Both the position numbers and the translations under genes were made by a program. The notes beneath the pieces were generated by a model. It made no database searches. It was given only the letters and a program-made list of their open reading frames with translations, and was not told where the DNA came from. From Candidatus Gastranaerophilales bacterium (GTDB lineage Bacteria; Cyanobacteriota; Vampirovibrionia; Gastranaerophilales; Gastranaerophilaceae), in the NCBI GenBank assembly GCA_944323285.1, contig CALURV010000030.1, positions 1 through 61,840 on the forward strand: DNA of 61,840 nt, read 5' to 3'. Positions 17,317-26,397 of the stretch are shown here, in pieces. Each line of letters opens with the position of its first letter. The first letter of the stretch is position 1.

Positions 17317-18908
17317 TATGCATTTAGTTTTATATATTGAGCATTTTGAATAGCATCGATTTTGTTAATAGTATCCATAGTAGAATCATCCACATCTCTA
17401 TCTATAGTAATTATCATAATAGAAACGTTATCTTTATTATTCGATTTTTGCGCTACCTGCATTCTATTTATATTTATATTATGTTCACCAATAACAGCTG
17501 CAACTTTTGCGACCATTGCCGGTTTATTTTCGTGTGGAACAATTAGCATGTGTTTTTCAGCTTCGATACTCATATTATAATCATTAATACGAACTATTCT
17601 TGGCATATTTTTAGCTATTAATGCGCCTGTTACAGTATTTTCTTCCATATCTGTTGTAAGTGTTACAGAAATAGAACCCAAAAATGTACAATCCTTCTGC
17701 GACTTAGATGTAACTATATTAATACCTCTTTTCTTAGCAATTAAAGGAGCATTAACAAAATTTACATTTTCGACTGATAATGAAAATACACCTTTTTGTA
17801 CGGCAACTTCAAGAGGAGCAACATTTAATTCGGATAAATTACCATTAACGGTAATATTTATATTTTTTAAATTTCCTTTAGACAATTGTTGAACAAGTTC
17901 ACCAAGATTTTCAGCAAGCTGCATATATTCTTTAACAGGTTCAATAACATCTGATTTTAAAGCAGGAATATTAATAGCGGCTTTTGCACTACCACCTGAA
18001 AGGACATCTCTAATTTGCTCTGCAACATCTATTGCAACATTAAATTGAGCTTCTTTTGTGCTTGCACCTAAATGAGGTGTCATTACAACATTACCTTCAC
18101 AAGAATAAAGAGGAGAAGCTTTAATATCCGGTTCTGTCTCAAAAACATCAATTGCAGCAGATTGAACTTGACCTGATTCAATTGCTTCTTTTAATGCAAC
18201 CTCATCAATTATTCCGCCTCTTGCACAATTAATAATTCTAACACCTTTTTTCATTCTGTTTAATGTATTTTTGTTGATTAAAGAAGTTGTTTCCTTCGTT
18301 TTTGGAGTATGTATAGTTATATAATCACAAAGAGGCCAAAACTCATCAAGGCTGGATGTATATTTAGCCCCTATCTTTTCAACAGCTTCTTTTGTAGTAT
18401 AAGGATCAGAAACAATTACATTCATTCCAAGTGCTAACGCAACATTTGCGACGTGATGACCTATTTTCCCAAATCCTATTATTCCAAGCGTTTTGCCAAA
18501 AACTTCACATCCTGTAAATTTGGAGCGTTCCCAATTACCATCTTTTGTAGAAGCTGCAGCTGCAGGAATATTTCTTGACATTGCAAGCATCATTGCAATT
18601 GTATGCTCTGCTGCTGCATTTGTGTTACCATCAGGCGAATTTACAACTATTATTCCATTCTGAGTTGCAGCTTCTATATCAATATTATCTACTCCAACCC
18701 CGGCTCTTCCAACTATTTTAAGTTTATCTGCACTATCAAGTATTTTCTTTGTTACTTTTGTTTGACTTCTAACCATTAAAGCATCATAACCTTTAATTTT
18801 TTGAGCAAGTTCATCTTCACTAAGTGTTGGAATGTATTCAACTTGAGCAACTCCATCTAAAATTTTACCTGCAGCTTCATTTATTTTATCCGTAATTAAA
18901 ACTTTCAT
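17316..18908 (-). CDS. serA: D-3-phosphoglycerate dehydrogenase
   Basis: First enzyme of serine synthesis, oxidising 3-phosphoglycerate with NAD+. 530 residues of the long form: substrate and nucleotide domains (1-310) with Rossmann loop GFGKIGHHVA, catalytic Arg230 (NCARGGI) and His279 (TPHLGAS); then an intervening ASB domain (about 320-450) and a C-terminal ACT domain (about 455-530, VPHENKPAMVAKVAAVIGEH), which usually binds serine for feedback control. It follows the class V aminotransferase by nine bases, so the two first steps of serine synthesis are co-transcribed. Confidence 0.97.
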   Translation of the reverse strand: MKVLITDKINEAAGKILDGVAQVEYIPTLSEDELAQKIKGYDALMVRSQTKVTKKILDSADKLKIVGRAGVGVDNIDIEAATQNGIIVVNSPDGNTNAAAEHTIAMMLAMSRNIPAAAASTKDGNWERSKFTGCEVFGKTLGIIGFGKIGHHVANVALALGMNVIVSDPYTTKEAVEKIGAKYTSSLDEFWPLCDYITIHTPKTKETTSLINKNTLNRMKKGVRIINCARGGIIDEVALKEAIESGQVQSAAIDVFETEPDIKASPLYSCEGNVVMTPHLGASTKEAQFNVAIDVAEQIRDVLSGGSAKAAINIPALKSDVIEPVKEYMQLAENLGELVQQLSKGNLKNINITVNGNLSELNVAPLEVAVQKGVFSLSVENVNFVNAPLIAKKRGINIVTSKSQKDCTFLGSISVTLTTDMEENTVTGALIAKNMPRIVRINDYNMSIEAEKHMLIVPHENKPAMVAKVAAVIGEHNININRMQVAQKSNNKDNVSIMIITIDRDVDDSTMDTINKIDAIQNAQYIKLNA

Positions 18909-18917
18909 TTAAATCCC

Positions 18918-20069
18918 CTATTCACTCATTTTCTCTATAATAGTAGCAACACCTTTTCCTAATTCAAACTTATGACCAAGTTTATGTAATGTTGCTTCTA
19001 ATGCGCCAACAGCAGTAATTGCATCCCTTTCTGATACAAAGCCCAAAGTACCCATTCTAAAAATTTTATCCTTTAGCTGATTCTGACCATTTGCTACCAC
19101 TATATCATAATCATTTTTTAATACTTTTCTTATGTCTGGAACTGAAATATTTTCCGGTGGTAATATTGCAGTTATCGAAGTACTTGCAATTGAATCATCA
19201 TCAACAAATAATTTAAGACCAATTTCCCTTAATGCGGCTCTTAGTGCTTTAGCTATTTTAGTATGACGATTAATTATATTATCAAGACCTTCTTCTTTCA
19301 TCATTTCTAAGGCAACTTTTAAACCGGCAATTAAACTAACAGCAGGAGTAAATGCGGTTGAATTCGCAATTACAGATTTTCTGTTTGTTTCCCAGTTAAA
19401 ATAGAAATCCGGTCTTTTACATTCTTTATGAACAGCCCAAGCTTTTTCACTTGCAGCTAAAAACGCCAATCCCGGTGGTATCATAAAGCCTTTTTGAGAC
19501 CCCGAAATAAGAACATCAATTCCCCATTCATCCATTTTACATTCCATAGCACCCAAACTGGTTACACCATCTACTACTGATAATGCACCATGTTCTTTTA
19601 TATAAGATACTAGTGTCTTCACGTCATTTGTAACACCTGTTGATGTTTCATTTTGTGTTAAGGTAACTATTTTTATTTCTTTATTTACATCTTTATCTAA
19701 TCTATCTTTTAGAACAGAAGGATTAATAGCATTACCAGGTTCAACTTCAATAGTTTCGACATCAGCACCTAAAGCTTTTGCTATTTTTGCCCATCTTTGA
19801 CCAAAATTTCCTATTACTAAAGATAAAACTTTATCTCCGGGATTAATTAAATTAGACAATGCTGCATCCATTGCGCCTGTACCACTTGAAGTATATACTA
19901 TAACATCATTCTTTGTTTGAAAAACATACTTTAAATCTACATATACAGACTCTAAAATCTTTGAAAATTCACTGCTTCTATGTCCCATAGGATGTTTGGC
20001 AATCTCAAGTAATACTCTCTCAGGTACTGGGGTTGGTCCTGGTATCATTAAAAACGTCTTATCTTTCAT
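18918..20069 (-). CDS. Class V aminotransferase (likely phosphoserine or serine/alanine-glyoxylate type)
   Basis: PLP enzyme of 383 residues. The start MIPGPTPVPERVLLE and MGHRSSEFSKI are typical of the serine-pyruvate/alanine-glyoxylate group, SSGTGAMDAAL binds the PLP phosphate, and Lys193 in GSQKGFMIPPG forms the Schiff base. It is not SerC-like in sequence. In organisms lacking SerC, this group makes phosphoserine and is often beside serA; here serA follows by nine bases, so a phosphoserine aminotransferase role is likely. This is inference from context; a serine-glyoxylate activity is the alternative. Confidence 0.88.
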   Translation of the reverse strand: MKDKTFLMIPGPTPVPERVLLEIAKHPMGHRSSEFSKILESVYVDLKYVFQTKNDVIVYTSSGTGAMDAALSNLINPGDKVLSLVIGNFGQRWAKIAKALGADVETIEVEPGNAINPSVLKDRLDKDVNKEIKIVTLTQNETSTGVTNDVKTLVSYIKEHGALSVVDGVTSLGAMECKMDEWGIDVLISGSQKGFMIPPGLAFLAASEKAWAVHKECKRPDFYFNWETNRKSVIANSTAFTPAVSLIAGLKVALEMMKEEGLDNIINRHTKIAKALRAALREIGLKLFVDDDSIASTSITAILPPENISVPDIRKVLKNDYDIVVANGQNQLKDKIFRMGTLGFVSERDAITAVGALEATLHKLGHKFELGKGVATIIEKMSE

Positions 20070-20235
20070 TAAATATAATCTCCACTGAATAACTACAAGT
20101 ATTATTTTCGCACAAATTATCCGCTTTAGTAACCTTTTGTTAAATTTGTAAACAATTGATATTTTTATGTAAATTCAATTATCTTCAATGTTTTTATATA
20201 TTTAGGTAAGTAAGTAAACATGCTGAAGGTAATTT

Positions 20236-20856
20236 ATGCCAAATGGGATTTCTTGTGCATATTTTGCAGGTAAAAATTTAATATACGGACAAAAAGAAAA
20301 AAATGTCTTTAAAGAAGGTATCGCAGGTATTCAGACAACAAGGACAATTGATAGTGCATCTCAATCAGGTGTTCTAAAAATTCCTTATGCGAAGCCATTA
20401 AGTGAAATTACACGTGTTTTAAAAAAGCTTTTATACCCACTTATTATATTATCTGGAGTATATAATACAATAAAATCTGATGACAAAGTAAAAACCGGCG
20501 TTCAACAGTCCGGCGGAATTTCTTCTATGTATGTATTTGAAAAACTTGCTGAAAAAGGATTAAATATCATAGATAATAAACTCCGTTCAACAAATATGAT
20601 AAAAAATAATAAAAAACTATCTGTTGGATTATATATTGTAAAAGGACTTACTTTTATTGCTGCATCATTATCTGGATACAATTTAGGAAGTAAAGTTTCT
20701 GGAATAGCTGTTGATAAAATAAGAAATAATGACAATTCTCAAACAATTGATTTACCAGAAATAGAAAAATTTTCTCAATCTAACAATGAAACTGATATAA
20801 TTGATTCTTTAAATAAAACTAAAATTGATGAAAAAGCTTTTGAAGACTTTATCTGA
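20236..20856 (+). CDS. Hypothetical protein with two hydrophobic segments
   Basis: 206 residues, family not recognised. The start MPNGISCAYFAGKNLIYG is followed by hydrophobic segments at about 66-78 (KLLYPLIILSGVY) and about 130-150 (YIVKGLTFIAASLSGY), then an acidic Ser/Asn-rich tail. GAAGG lies eight bases before the ATG. It stands alone on the plus strand, between minus-strand genes on both sides, and its end is eight bases from the converging repeat protein. Layout is similar to the 16844 protein. Function unknown. Confidence 0.75.
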   Translation: MPNGISCAYFAGKNLIYGQKEKNVFKEGIAGIQTTRTIDSASQSGVLKIPYAKPLSEITRVLKKLLYPLIILSGVYNTIKSDDKVKTGVQQSGGISSMYVFEKLAEKGLNIIDNKLRSTNMIKNNKKLSVGLYIVKGLTFIAASLSGYNLGSKVSGIAVDKIRNNDNSQTIDLPEIEKFSQSNNETDIIDSLNKTKIDEKAFEDFI

Positions 20857-20864
20857 TAAATTTT

Positions 20865-21758
20865 TTAAAGCAAAATAGCAAGAATCATTAATAAAATACC
20901 ACCTATTTGAGAAAATGTTGCAAAGTTTTGCATTTTTCTATTATTTTCATATTTGTAACTATTTTTCTTTGCATCATAAGCAACCATTATCCTCTGCAAG
21001 CGGCTAATATCATTATCAGATTGAAATGTTCTCTTAAAAAGTTTCTGCTCTAATCTAGTCAATCTGTTTGCTATATTATCATTATTATAATTATTCTTCA
21101 ACAATTCTTGTTCTAATACGGCTAATTGAAAAGGAATTGATTGTTCATTAACAGTTTCTAAACCGCTCCTTGCATAATATTCATTTAAATCATCTGAACT
21201 ATATGAATACGAGTTCATCTTTTTACCTGTATTTTTCATAGGACTAATTACAGATGCCAATCTATTTACCCTTTCATTTAAAGGAGCTGTCGACTTTGAA
21301 TTAAATACTTTTTCTTCTAATCTGTCTAATCTTTTATAAATATTTTCATCTTTATATGTTGTTTTAAAAACCTCTGTCTCCATACTGTCAACAATTGGAT
21401 AATCAACAGTGGAATCTTCTTTTAGATTCATTAATTCATTATTTAAAGATTGATTAAGATTATCACTAAGTTTTTTTTCAGGGTCAGTTGATTGCTTTTT
21501 TTGCTGAGACCTCTTACTTGAAAACCCTATATCAGATTTAATTTCACTCAATCTTTTTTCAATATCACCATTTTTTTTAGTGCCATATAAATATTTTTCA
21601 AGCCTTTCAATACGCACTATATCAGATTCATTTTTATAATCATATCCAAATACAGAAGTTTCAACTTCCGTTATACTGCTGTTTGCGGCAATAGAAATTA
21701 TTGGAACTTGTATATTCATTAATAATAATATTAAAAATATTATAATTTTATTTTTCAT
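20865..21758 (-). CDS. Exported protein with three RLxRLE repeat modules
   Basis: 297 residues from ATG 21758; an upstream in-frame extension to 21827 is rejected because it overlaps the preceding gene and hides a clean signal peptide (MKNKIIIFLILLLMNIQVP, cleaved near IAANS). The mature protein repeats a module of about 45 residues three times. Its core reads VFGYDYKNESDIVRIERLEKY, then VFKTTYKDENIYKRLDRLEE, then LLKNNYNNDNIANRLTRLEQ, each followed by a second RΦxxΦ helix. A C-terminal hydrophobic stretch (about 18 residues) may anchor it. A fourth copy of the module is in the exported protein at 53614. Function unknown; envelope location likely. Confidence 0.82.
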   Translation of the reverse strand: MKNKIIIFLILLLMNIQVPIISIAANSSITEVETSVFGYDYKNESDIVRIERLEKYLYGTKKNGDIEKRLSEIKSDIGFSSKRSQQKKQSTDPEKKLSDNLNQSLNNELMNLKEDSTVDYPIVDSMETEVFKTTYKDENIYKRLDRLEEKVFNSKSTAPLNERVNRLASVISPMKNTGKKMNSYSYSSDDLNEYYARSGLETVNEQSIPFQLAVLEQELLKNNYNNDNIANRLTRLEQKLFKRTFQSDNDISRLQRIMVAYDAKKNSYKYENNRKMQNFATFSQIGGILLMILAILL

Positions 21759-21768
21759 ATTTATTTCT

Positions 21769-22347
21769 CTATATTGAGAATATATATCCCATTTTAATAA
21801 AAAAACATACCGTCCAATATATGGCAAAAAAGAAAGAAATAAACGGTAAAAATATTAACATAAAAGAGCGTGATAAACTTATATTATATGCAGCTCTAAG
21901 AGAATAAGCATATAAAAAAATAATCCAAAAGTATAATAAAAACTCAATTATTGAACCGAAAAAATAGCCCAAAAGTCCTGCTTGTTTTACTAGATTTAAA
22001 GGTGCATAAAAAATATAAGGAATAGGGGCAAATGCCGTATAATATAGTATTTTTGACAAATTATTTTCATTATTAAAAATCTTAAAACAATACTCAAAAA
22101 ATAATGCAGTAAAAAACCATAAAAATATTGTTGTTACTATGTGAAAAAACATTGAAGAGAAAAAAGTTAAAGTCATTATGGAACCATCAAAAATTGATGA
22201 AGTTAGTTTTATCAAAATTGAGATGAAAAATATAGTTCCTAAAGCAACTCTTATTGATATCTTTACATCTTTATTCTCATAAAATGCTTTGGGTGAAAAT
22301 ATTACACTATAAATATTTTCAAAAAATTCATCAGTTGTTATTCCCAT
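21769..22347 (-). CDS. YIP1-family integral membrane protein
   Basis: 192 residues with about five membrane helices. The Yip1-like features are the start FSPKAFYENKDVKISIRVALG, a first helix with ISILIKL, the WFFTALFFEYCFK helix and the block ILYYTAFAPIPYIFYAPLN. The function of bacterial YIP1 proteins is unclear. It overlaps the sppA end by ten bases and is followed by the RLE-repeat gene, so phosphohexomutase, sppA, yip1 and the repeat protein form one minus-strand unit. Confidence 0.78.
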   Translation of the reverse strand: MGITTDEFFENIYSVIFSPKAFYENKDVKISIRVALGTIFFISILIKLTSSIFDGSIMTLTFFSSMFFHIVTTIFLWFFTALFFEYCFKIFNNENNLSKILYYTAFAPIPYIFYAPLNLVKQAGLLGYFFGSIIEFLLYFWIIFLYAYSLRAAYNISLSRSFMLIFLPFISFFFAIYWTVCFFIKMGYIFSI

Positions 22348-23363
22348 AAGTATAAAGGCTTTCTATTTAATATCATACTAGTTGGCAAAAAATCAGTAAT
22401 ATTAATACTATTCCTTGCACCATATTCCGTAAAACTTGAAAAATACTCAGTAAAAGTACTTTTCTTATTGTAATTAACAAGTTTTGCACTATATAAATTA
22501 TTAAACTTTTCCTGTGCCATTTTTTCAATCATTTGCTGTGCAGTATCAATATCTCCAATTGAATCAACAAAACCCAATTTAAAAGCTTGACGACCAGTAA
22601 ATATTCTGCCATCAGCATTTTCTTTTAATATATTTTTCTTTAATTCCGTTTTTGCAGCACTATACTTATCAGATCTATTTATTCTTCCAATTGTAATAGC
22701 TTCAATAAATTGATTGTATGAATCATTAATTATATTTTGCATAAGCTTGCGTTCTTCATCTGTCATTTGCCTTAAACCAGAACCTATATCTTTATATTTT
22801 CCGCTTTTTATAACAACAGGATTTATGTTTAATTTATCAGTGAGTAAATTATGATAATCCATAAAAGAGAAAATAACACCAATACTTCCTGTTAAAGAAC
22901 CGTTCTGAGCAATAATTCTATCTGCAGCAGAAGCAATATAATAACCGCCTGACGCAGCTACATCATCAAAAACTACTACTACAGGTTTGTTTCTTCTTAT
23001 AGTAATAATTTGATTATATATATTTTGTGACATAGCAACTGTTCCACCGGGAGAATTAATTTTTATAATTATTCCTCTAATATTATTATCAATAGCTGCT
23101 GATTTTAAAGATTTCAAAAGATTTGAAGCGGTTGCCTCTTTTGAAAAAAAGCCTGATTCATATGATGATACAATCGTTCCTTCAAGTTCCATTACAGCGA
23201 TTTTATTAACATTGCTTATTATATTTTTCCCAGAAGAATGATTTAAATCCATTTCGCCATATAAAGAATCCTTATCTATATTAAAGAATCCAATAAATAA
23301 AGCTATAATACATAATATAATAACTAATTTTGCAACAGTCGATGTCTTCATTTTTCCTCGCAT
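22338..23363 (-). CDS. sppA: Signal peptide peptidase SppA (short, 36K type)
   Basis: Membrane-bound serine protease that degrades cleaved signal peptides. One N-terminal membrane helix (about 10-28), then a ClpP-like fold. The catalytic dyad is Ser138 (DVAASGGYY) and Lys191 (GKYKDIGS); INSPGGTV lies near residue 104. 341 residues matches the half-length form of Bacillus and cyanobacteria. It overlaps the phosphohexomutase by 16 bases and the YIP1 gene by ten. Confidence 0.95.
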   Translation of the reverse strand: MRGKMKTSTVAKLVIILCIIALFIGFFNIDKDSLYGEMDLNHSSGKNIISNVNKIAVMELEGTIVSSYESGFFSKEATASNLLKSLKSAAIDNNIRGIIIKINSPGGTVAMSQNIYNQIITIRRNKPVVVVFDDVAASGGYYIASAADRIIAQNGSLTGSIGVIFSFMDYHNLLTDKLNINPVVIKSGKYKDIGSGLRQMTDEERKLMQNIINDSYNQFIEAITIGRINRSDKYSAAKTELKKNILKENADGRIFTGRQAFKLGFVDSIGDIDTAQQMIEKMAQEKFNNLYSAKLVNYNKKSTFTEYFSSFTEYGARNSINITDFLPTSMILNRKPLYLWE

Positions 23364-24838
23364 TCCGATACTTTTTTAATGCTTTCATCTAATATTGAAA
23401 TCAAAATATTTTTATAATGCAAAGCCTTCTTCTTTGTTTTTGCTTCGAATCTTAATGTAAAAACAGGCTCAGTATTACTTTGTCTGATTAAAGCAAATCC
23501 ATCAGAAAAAATTATTCTCAACCCATCTAAAGTTACTATGTTATTTATTTTTGTACCAAAAATATAATTATCAGAATTAATCTTATCCGTAACTTCTTTT
23601 AAAACTGCTTTTTTTAACTCATTTTTACAGTCATGTCTTACTTCATTTAAAGTGTATACAGAATCAAAAGGAGTTAATAAATCAGATATATGAAAATCAG
23701 GATTATTAACTTTGTTTTTTGCAATAATTTCTATTGCTCTGCATCCCGCATATAAAGCATCATCAAAACCATAATATCTGTCTTTAAAGAACATGTGCCC
23801 AGACATTTCTCCTGCTAAAATAGCACCTGTCTCCTTCATTTTTGACTTAATGTATCCATGACCAGTTTTTGCCATAATCGCAATTCCACCTTGCTTATTT
23901 ATTTCATCGAATAAAACTTGTGAACATTTTACCTCTGAAACAATAACAGGTTTTTCTCCTCTCAAAGCCAAATCTTTTATTAAATATTGAGCATATATAT
24001 ATAAAAGCTTATCTCCTGGAATTGCATTACCATCAGAATCTATCACCCCAAGCCTGTCAGAATCACCATCAAAAGCAATACCTAAATCTGCTTTTGTTTC
24101 TACTACTGTTTTCTTAATATCTTCTAATGTAGATAAATCACTCGGATTAGGATGATGGTTAGGGAAATTTCCATCGGGTTGTGAATATAACTCTATAACT
24201 TCACATCCCAGCTCTCTATACAGCTGTGGTGCAACAACTCCTGCAGTACCATTAGCACTATCAACAACTACCTTTATTCCCTTTCCTATGAATGGAAACT
24301 TTGAAGCTACTGTATTTATATATTGCGGTACAATATTATACAATCTTGATTCACCATGCTTGGTTGAAGAAATATCTACAGACATTTCTTCAGATGTATA
24401 TTTTTTTACCAGTTTAATTTCTTCTTCATTTAAAGACGCTTTATTAAATGTCATTTTTAATCCGTTATACTCCGGCGGATTATGACTTGCAGTTACTATT
24501 AATGCCGCAGATATTTTTATATCTTTACATATATCATCTGGATATGAAGCAAACTCAGAATAATACCCTAATGGAGTCGGAACTAAATCTAAATTAATGA
24601 CATTTGCTCCTGAATGCACAATTCCCTTTGTTAAAACTTTTGCCAAACACTCAGAATGCAATCTTGCATCCCTTGATAATGTAATCCAAATATCTTTTGG
24701 CTTTAATCCTGATTTTTCTTCAATATATTTAACAAATCCTTTTCCTACATAATAGAAAAGTTCTTCGTTAATATTTTCTCCATATATTCCCCTTATATCA
24801 TTTTTTCCAAAAGCACTAAAATCACTTGTTTTTATCAT
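23348..24838 (-). CDS. Phosphomannomutase/phosphoglucomutase
   Basis: Interconverts hexose 1- and 6-phosphates, feeding glycogen or sugar-nucleotide synthesis. The phosphorylated Ser118 is in VTASHNPPEYNG, the metal site in FDGDSDRLG (near residue 257), the sugar loop in GEMSGHMFF, and the phosphate-contact block in RQSNTEPVF near the C-terminus. 496 residues of the alpha-D-phosphohexomutase superfamily; glucose versus mannose preference cannot be told by eye (the GEMSGH loop fits dual PMM/PGM enzymes). First gene of the unit with sppA and yip1. Confidence 0.93.
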   Translation of the reverse strand: MIKTSDFSAFGKNDIRGIYGENINEELFYYVGKGFVKYIEEKSGLKPKDIWITLSRDARLHSECLAKVLTKGIVHSGANVINLDLVPTPLGYYSEFASYPDDICKDIKISAALIVTASHNPPEYNGLKMTFNKASLNEEEIKLVKKYTSEEMSVDISSTKHGESRLYNIVPQYINTVASKFPFIGKGIKVVVDSANGTAGVVAPQLYRELGCEVIELYSQPDGNFPNHHPNPSDLSTLEDIKKTVVETKADLGIAFDGDSDRLGVIDSDGNAIPGDKLLYIYAQYLIKDLALRGEKPVIVSEVKCSQVLFDEINKQGGIAIMAKTGHGYIKSKMKETGAILAGEMSGHMFFKDRYYGFDDALYAGCRAIEIIAKNKVNNPDFHISDLLTPFDSVYTLNEVRHDCKNELKKAVLKEVTDKINSDNYIFGTKINNIVTLDGLRIIFSDGFALIRQSNTEPVFTLRFEAKTKKKALHYKNILISILDESIKKVSECEEK

Positions 24839-24947
24839 TTTATAAAATCCTTGTTAATATTAAAAAAAACGACTATACTTTAACATTATAAAAAAGAATA
24901 TAAGTAAAATCAAAATTAATAAGAAATAATAATAAAAAAAATAAAAA

Positions 24948-25799
24948 ATGAATAATAAAAGTTTAATTATATTGTTTATATTTCCATCTTTTTTAGGTAG
25001 CTTTATTTTTATATTTATACCATCTTTCGCTTCTTTTCTGTTAAGTTTTTGTAACTGGAACCTTATTAATGATATAAAATTTAGCGGAATTGATAATTAT
25101 ATCGATTTATTCTCATCTAAAGACTTTTGGTTCATTTTGAAGAATACCATATTTTATGCATTTAATGTAACTGTTTTTGCTACAATATTGCCGCTAATAC
25201 TTGCATCTTTACTACACAAAAAACTTACGGGGAAAGAATTTTTTAAAACATCATATTTCCTTCCATTCATAACTCCAATGATTGTAATTGCAATGATATG
25301 GCAATGGTTTTTTGATCCAAATATAGGTTTTATTAATAATTTATTAAAATGTAATATCCAATGGCTGTATGATACAAAAACAGCAATGTTTGTTCTAATT
25401 TTCGTTTCTGTTTGGAAATTAATAGGATATAATATGATAATTTTTCTATCGGGATTTTCAACAATTAATGAACAAATATTTGAAGCAGCAAAAATTGATG
25501 GCGCTAAAACACAAGATATATTTCTTAAAATAACCCTGCCATTAATGTCTCCTACTATTTTGTTTGTTATATTAATAACAACTATTAGCTCTTTTCAAGT
25601 ATTTGATTTAATATACCTTATGACACAAGGTGGACCTGATAATTCCACTAATATACTTGTATTTTGGCTTTATAAAAATGCTTTTGAATATTTTAACATA
25701 GGGAAAGCATCTGCAATTGCTTATATCTTATTCTGCATAATATTTATTTGTTCAATAATACAATGGAAAAGTAGAAAAAAGTGGGTAATTAATGAATAA
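24948..25799 (+). CDS. Sugar ABC transporter permease, MalF/UgpA type
   Basis: Inner-membrane permease of a carbohydrate uptake ABC transporter. 283 residues with six membrane helices; the EAA loop EAAKIDGAKTQDIFLKITLP (near residues 180-200) contacts the ATPase, and FQVFDLIYLMTQGGP is typical of this family. The partner permease is missing: an ATG at 25792 overlaps the stop in the usual coupling arrangement, but that frame closes after 24 codons and runs into an oppositely oriented gene. It may pair with the binding protein at 13057 and genes elsewhere. Confidence 0.92.
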   Translation: MNNKSLIILFIFPSFLGSFIFIFIPSFASFLLSFCNWNLINDIKFSGIDNYIDLFSSKDFWFILKNTIFYAFNVTVFATILPLILASLLHKKLTGKEFFKTSYFLPFITPMIVIAMIWQWFFDPNIGFINNLLKCNIQWLYDTKTAMFVLIFVSVWKLIGYNMIIFLSGFSTINEQIFEAAKIDGAKTQDIFLKITLPLMSPTILFVILITTISSFQVFDLIYLMTQGGPDNSTNILVFWLYKNAFEYFNIGKASAIAYILFCIIFICSIIQWKSRKKWVINE

Positions 25800-25802
25800 T
25801 TT

Positions 25803-26072
25803 TTATGCTAAAACAGAAAGAAGTTGTTGTTTTGCAGACTTCTTATCATATATATCATCAATTTGAGATTTTATTACTTTTGCTTCTTTTGTTACTTCCG
25901 GATGAAATAAATCTGCAATCTTAGTAACAATGTTTGAAATTCTATCTTGTAAATCATATTGCTTTATATCATAAGCATCTTTATATTCAGGATAAGGAAC
26001 AGCAGTATGCTTAAAACTTGGCTGTTTTAAAGAGTATGTTTTATTTATTGTATTGATAGAATTTATTTTCAT
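25803..26072 (-). CDS. Small hypothetical protein with MKINxI...PSFKH N-terminus
   Basis: 89 residues. The start MKINSINTINKTYSLKQPSF matches in layout the protein at 34237 (MRINAIST...VQFGK): a basic hydrophilic start with a short Phe-containing peptide at about residues 19-25. The rest is soluble and helical (ISNIVTKIADLF, IDDIYDKKSAKQQLL). It has a strong ribosome-binding site (GAGGTGA) and a clear promoter at 26126-26154, so it is expressed alone. It ends four bases from the converging permease stop. Function unknown. Confidence 0.75.
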   Translation of the reverse strand: MKINSINTINKTYSLKQPSFKHTAVPYPEYKDAYDIKQYDLQDRISNIVTKIADLFHPEVTKEAKVIKSQIDDIYDKKSAKQQLLSVLA

Positions 26073-26125
26073 AATTCATCACCTCGTTGTTTAAGTGTTT
26101 TAACTACACTTTATTTTATACATTC

Positions 26126-26154
26126 ATTATGTAATAGAAAAAATATTTTGTCAA
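26126..26154 (-). promoter_or_regulatory. Promoter for the 89-residue gene
   Basis: On the minus strand, TTGACA (26149-26154), exactly 17 bases, then CATAAT (26126-26131). A consensus -35 with a near-consensus -10; start of transcription about 45 bases before the ATG. Confidence 0.75.
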
Positions 26155-26397
26155 TACTATCACTTCACAAATTTTAGTAATTGCTAAAATTCAATAATAT
26201 AAAATCTTTTAGCATTAAGTGTATTTTTACCACTTATTTTCTAAAAATAATATTAGCCAAGGGGATTATTTTTTTTTAGCCCATGTGGCGAATTGTTAAA
26301 TAAGTATTTATTTCGTTATATATAATTATCTTTTTCATACTTCCAACTATTCTTAATTCCAGACAGTAGGGCTAAATAGCCCTCTTTTTTTATTACA
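26155..26397 (+). other. Intergenic region, possible small RNA on the plus strand
   Basis: No gene of useful length is visible here. The region holds an inverted repeat AATTTTAG (26170-26177) / CTAAAATT (26184-26191), an imperfect hairpin GCCA-GGG / CCC-TGGC (26256-26289) and, at its end, a plus-strand terminator (26368-26391) with no plus-strand gene before it other than the permease. This arrangement fits a short non-coding RNA, but no known family is recognised. Confidence 0.3.
26368..26391 (+). terminator. Intrinsic terminator without an obvious gene
   Basis: AGGGCT (26368-26373), AAAT loop, AGCCCT (26378-26383), then C and seven T. It points along the plus strand; the minus side has no T run. 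Confidence 0.75.

Noticed and set aside
26155-26397. tmRNA, 6S RNA or RNase P RNA in the gene-free stretch
   Set aside because: Too short and without the tRNA-like ends, CCA, or the conserved cores of those RNAs.
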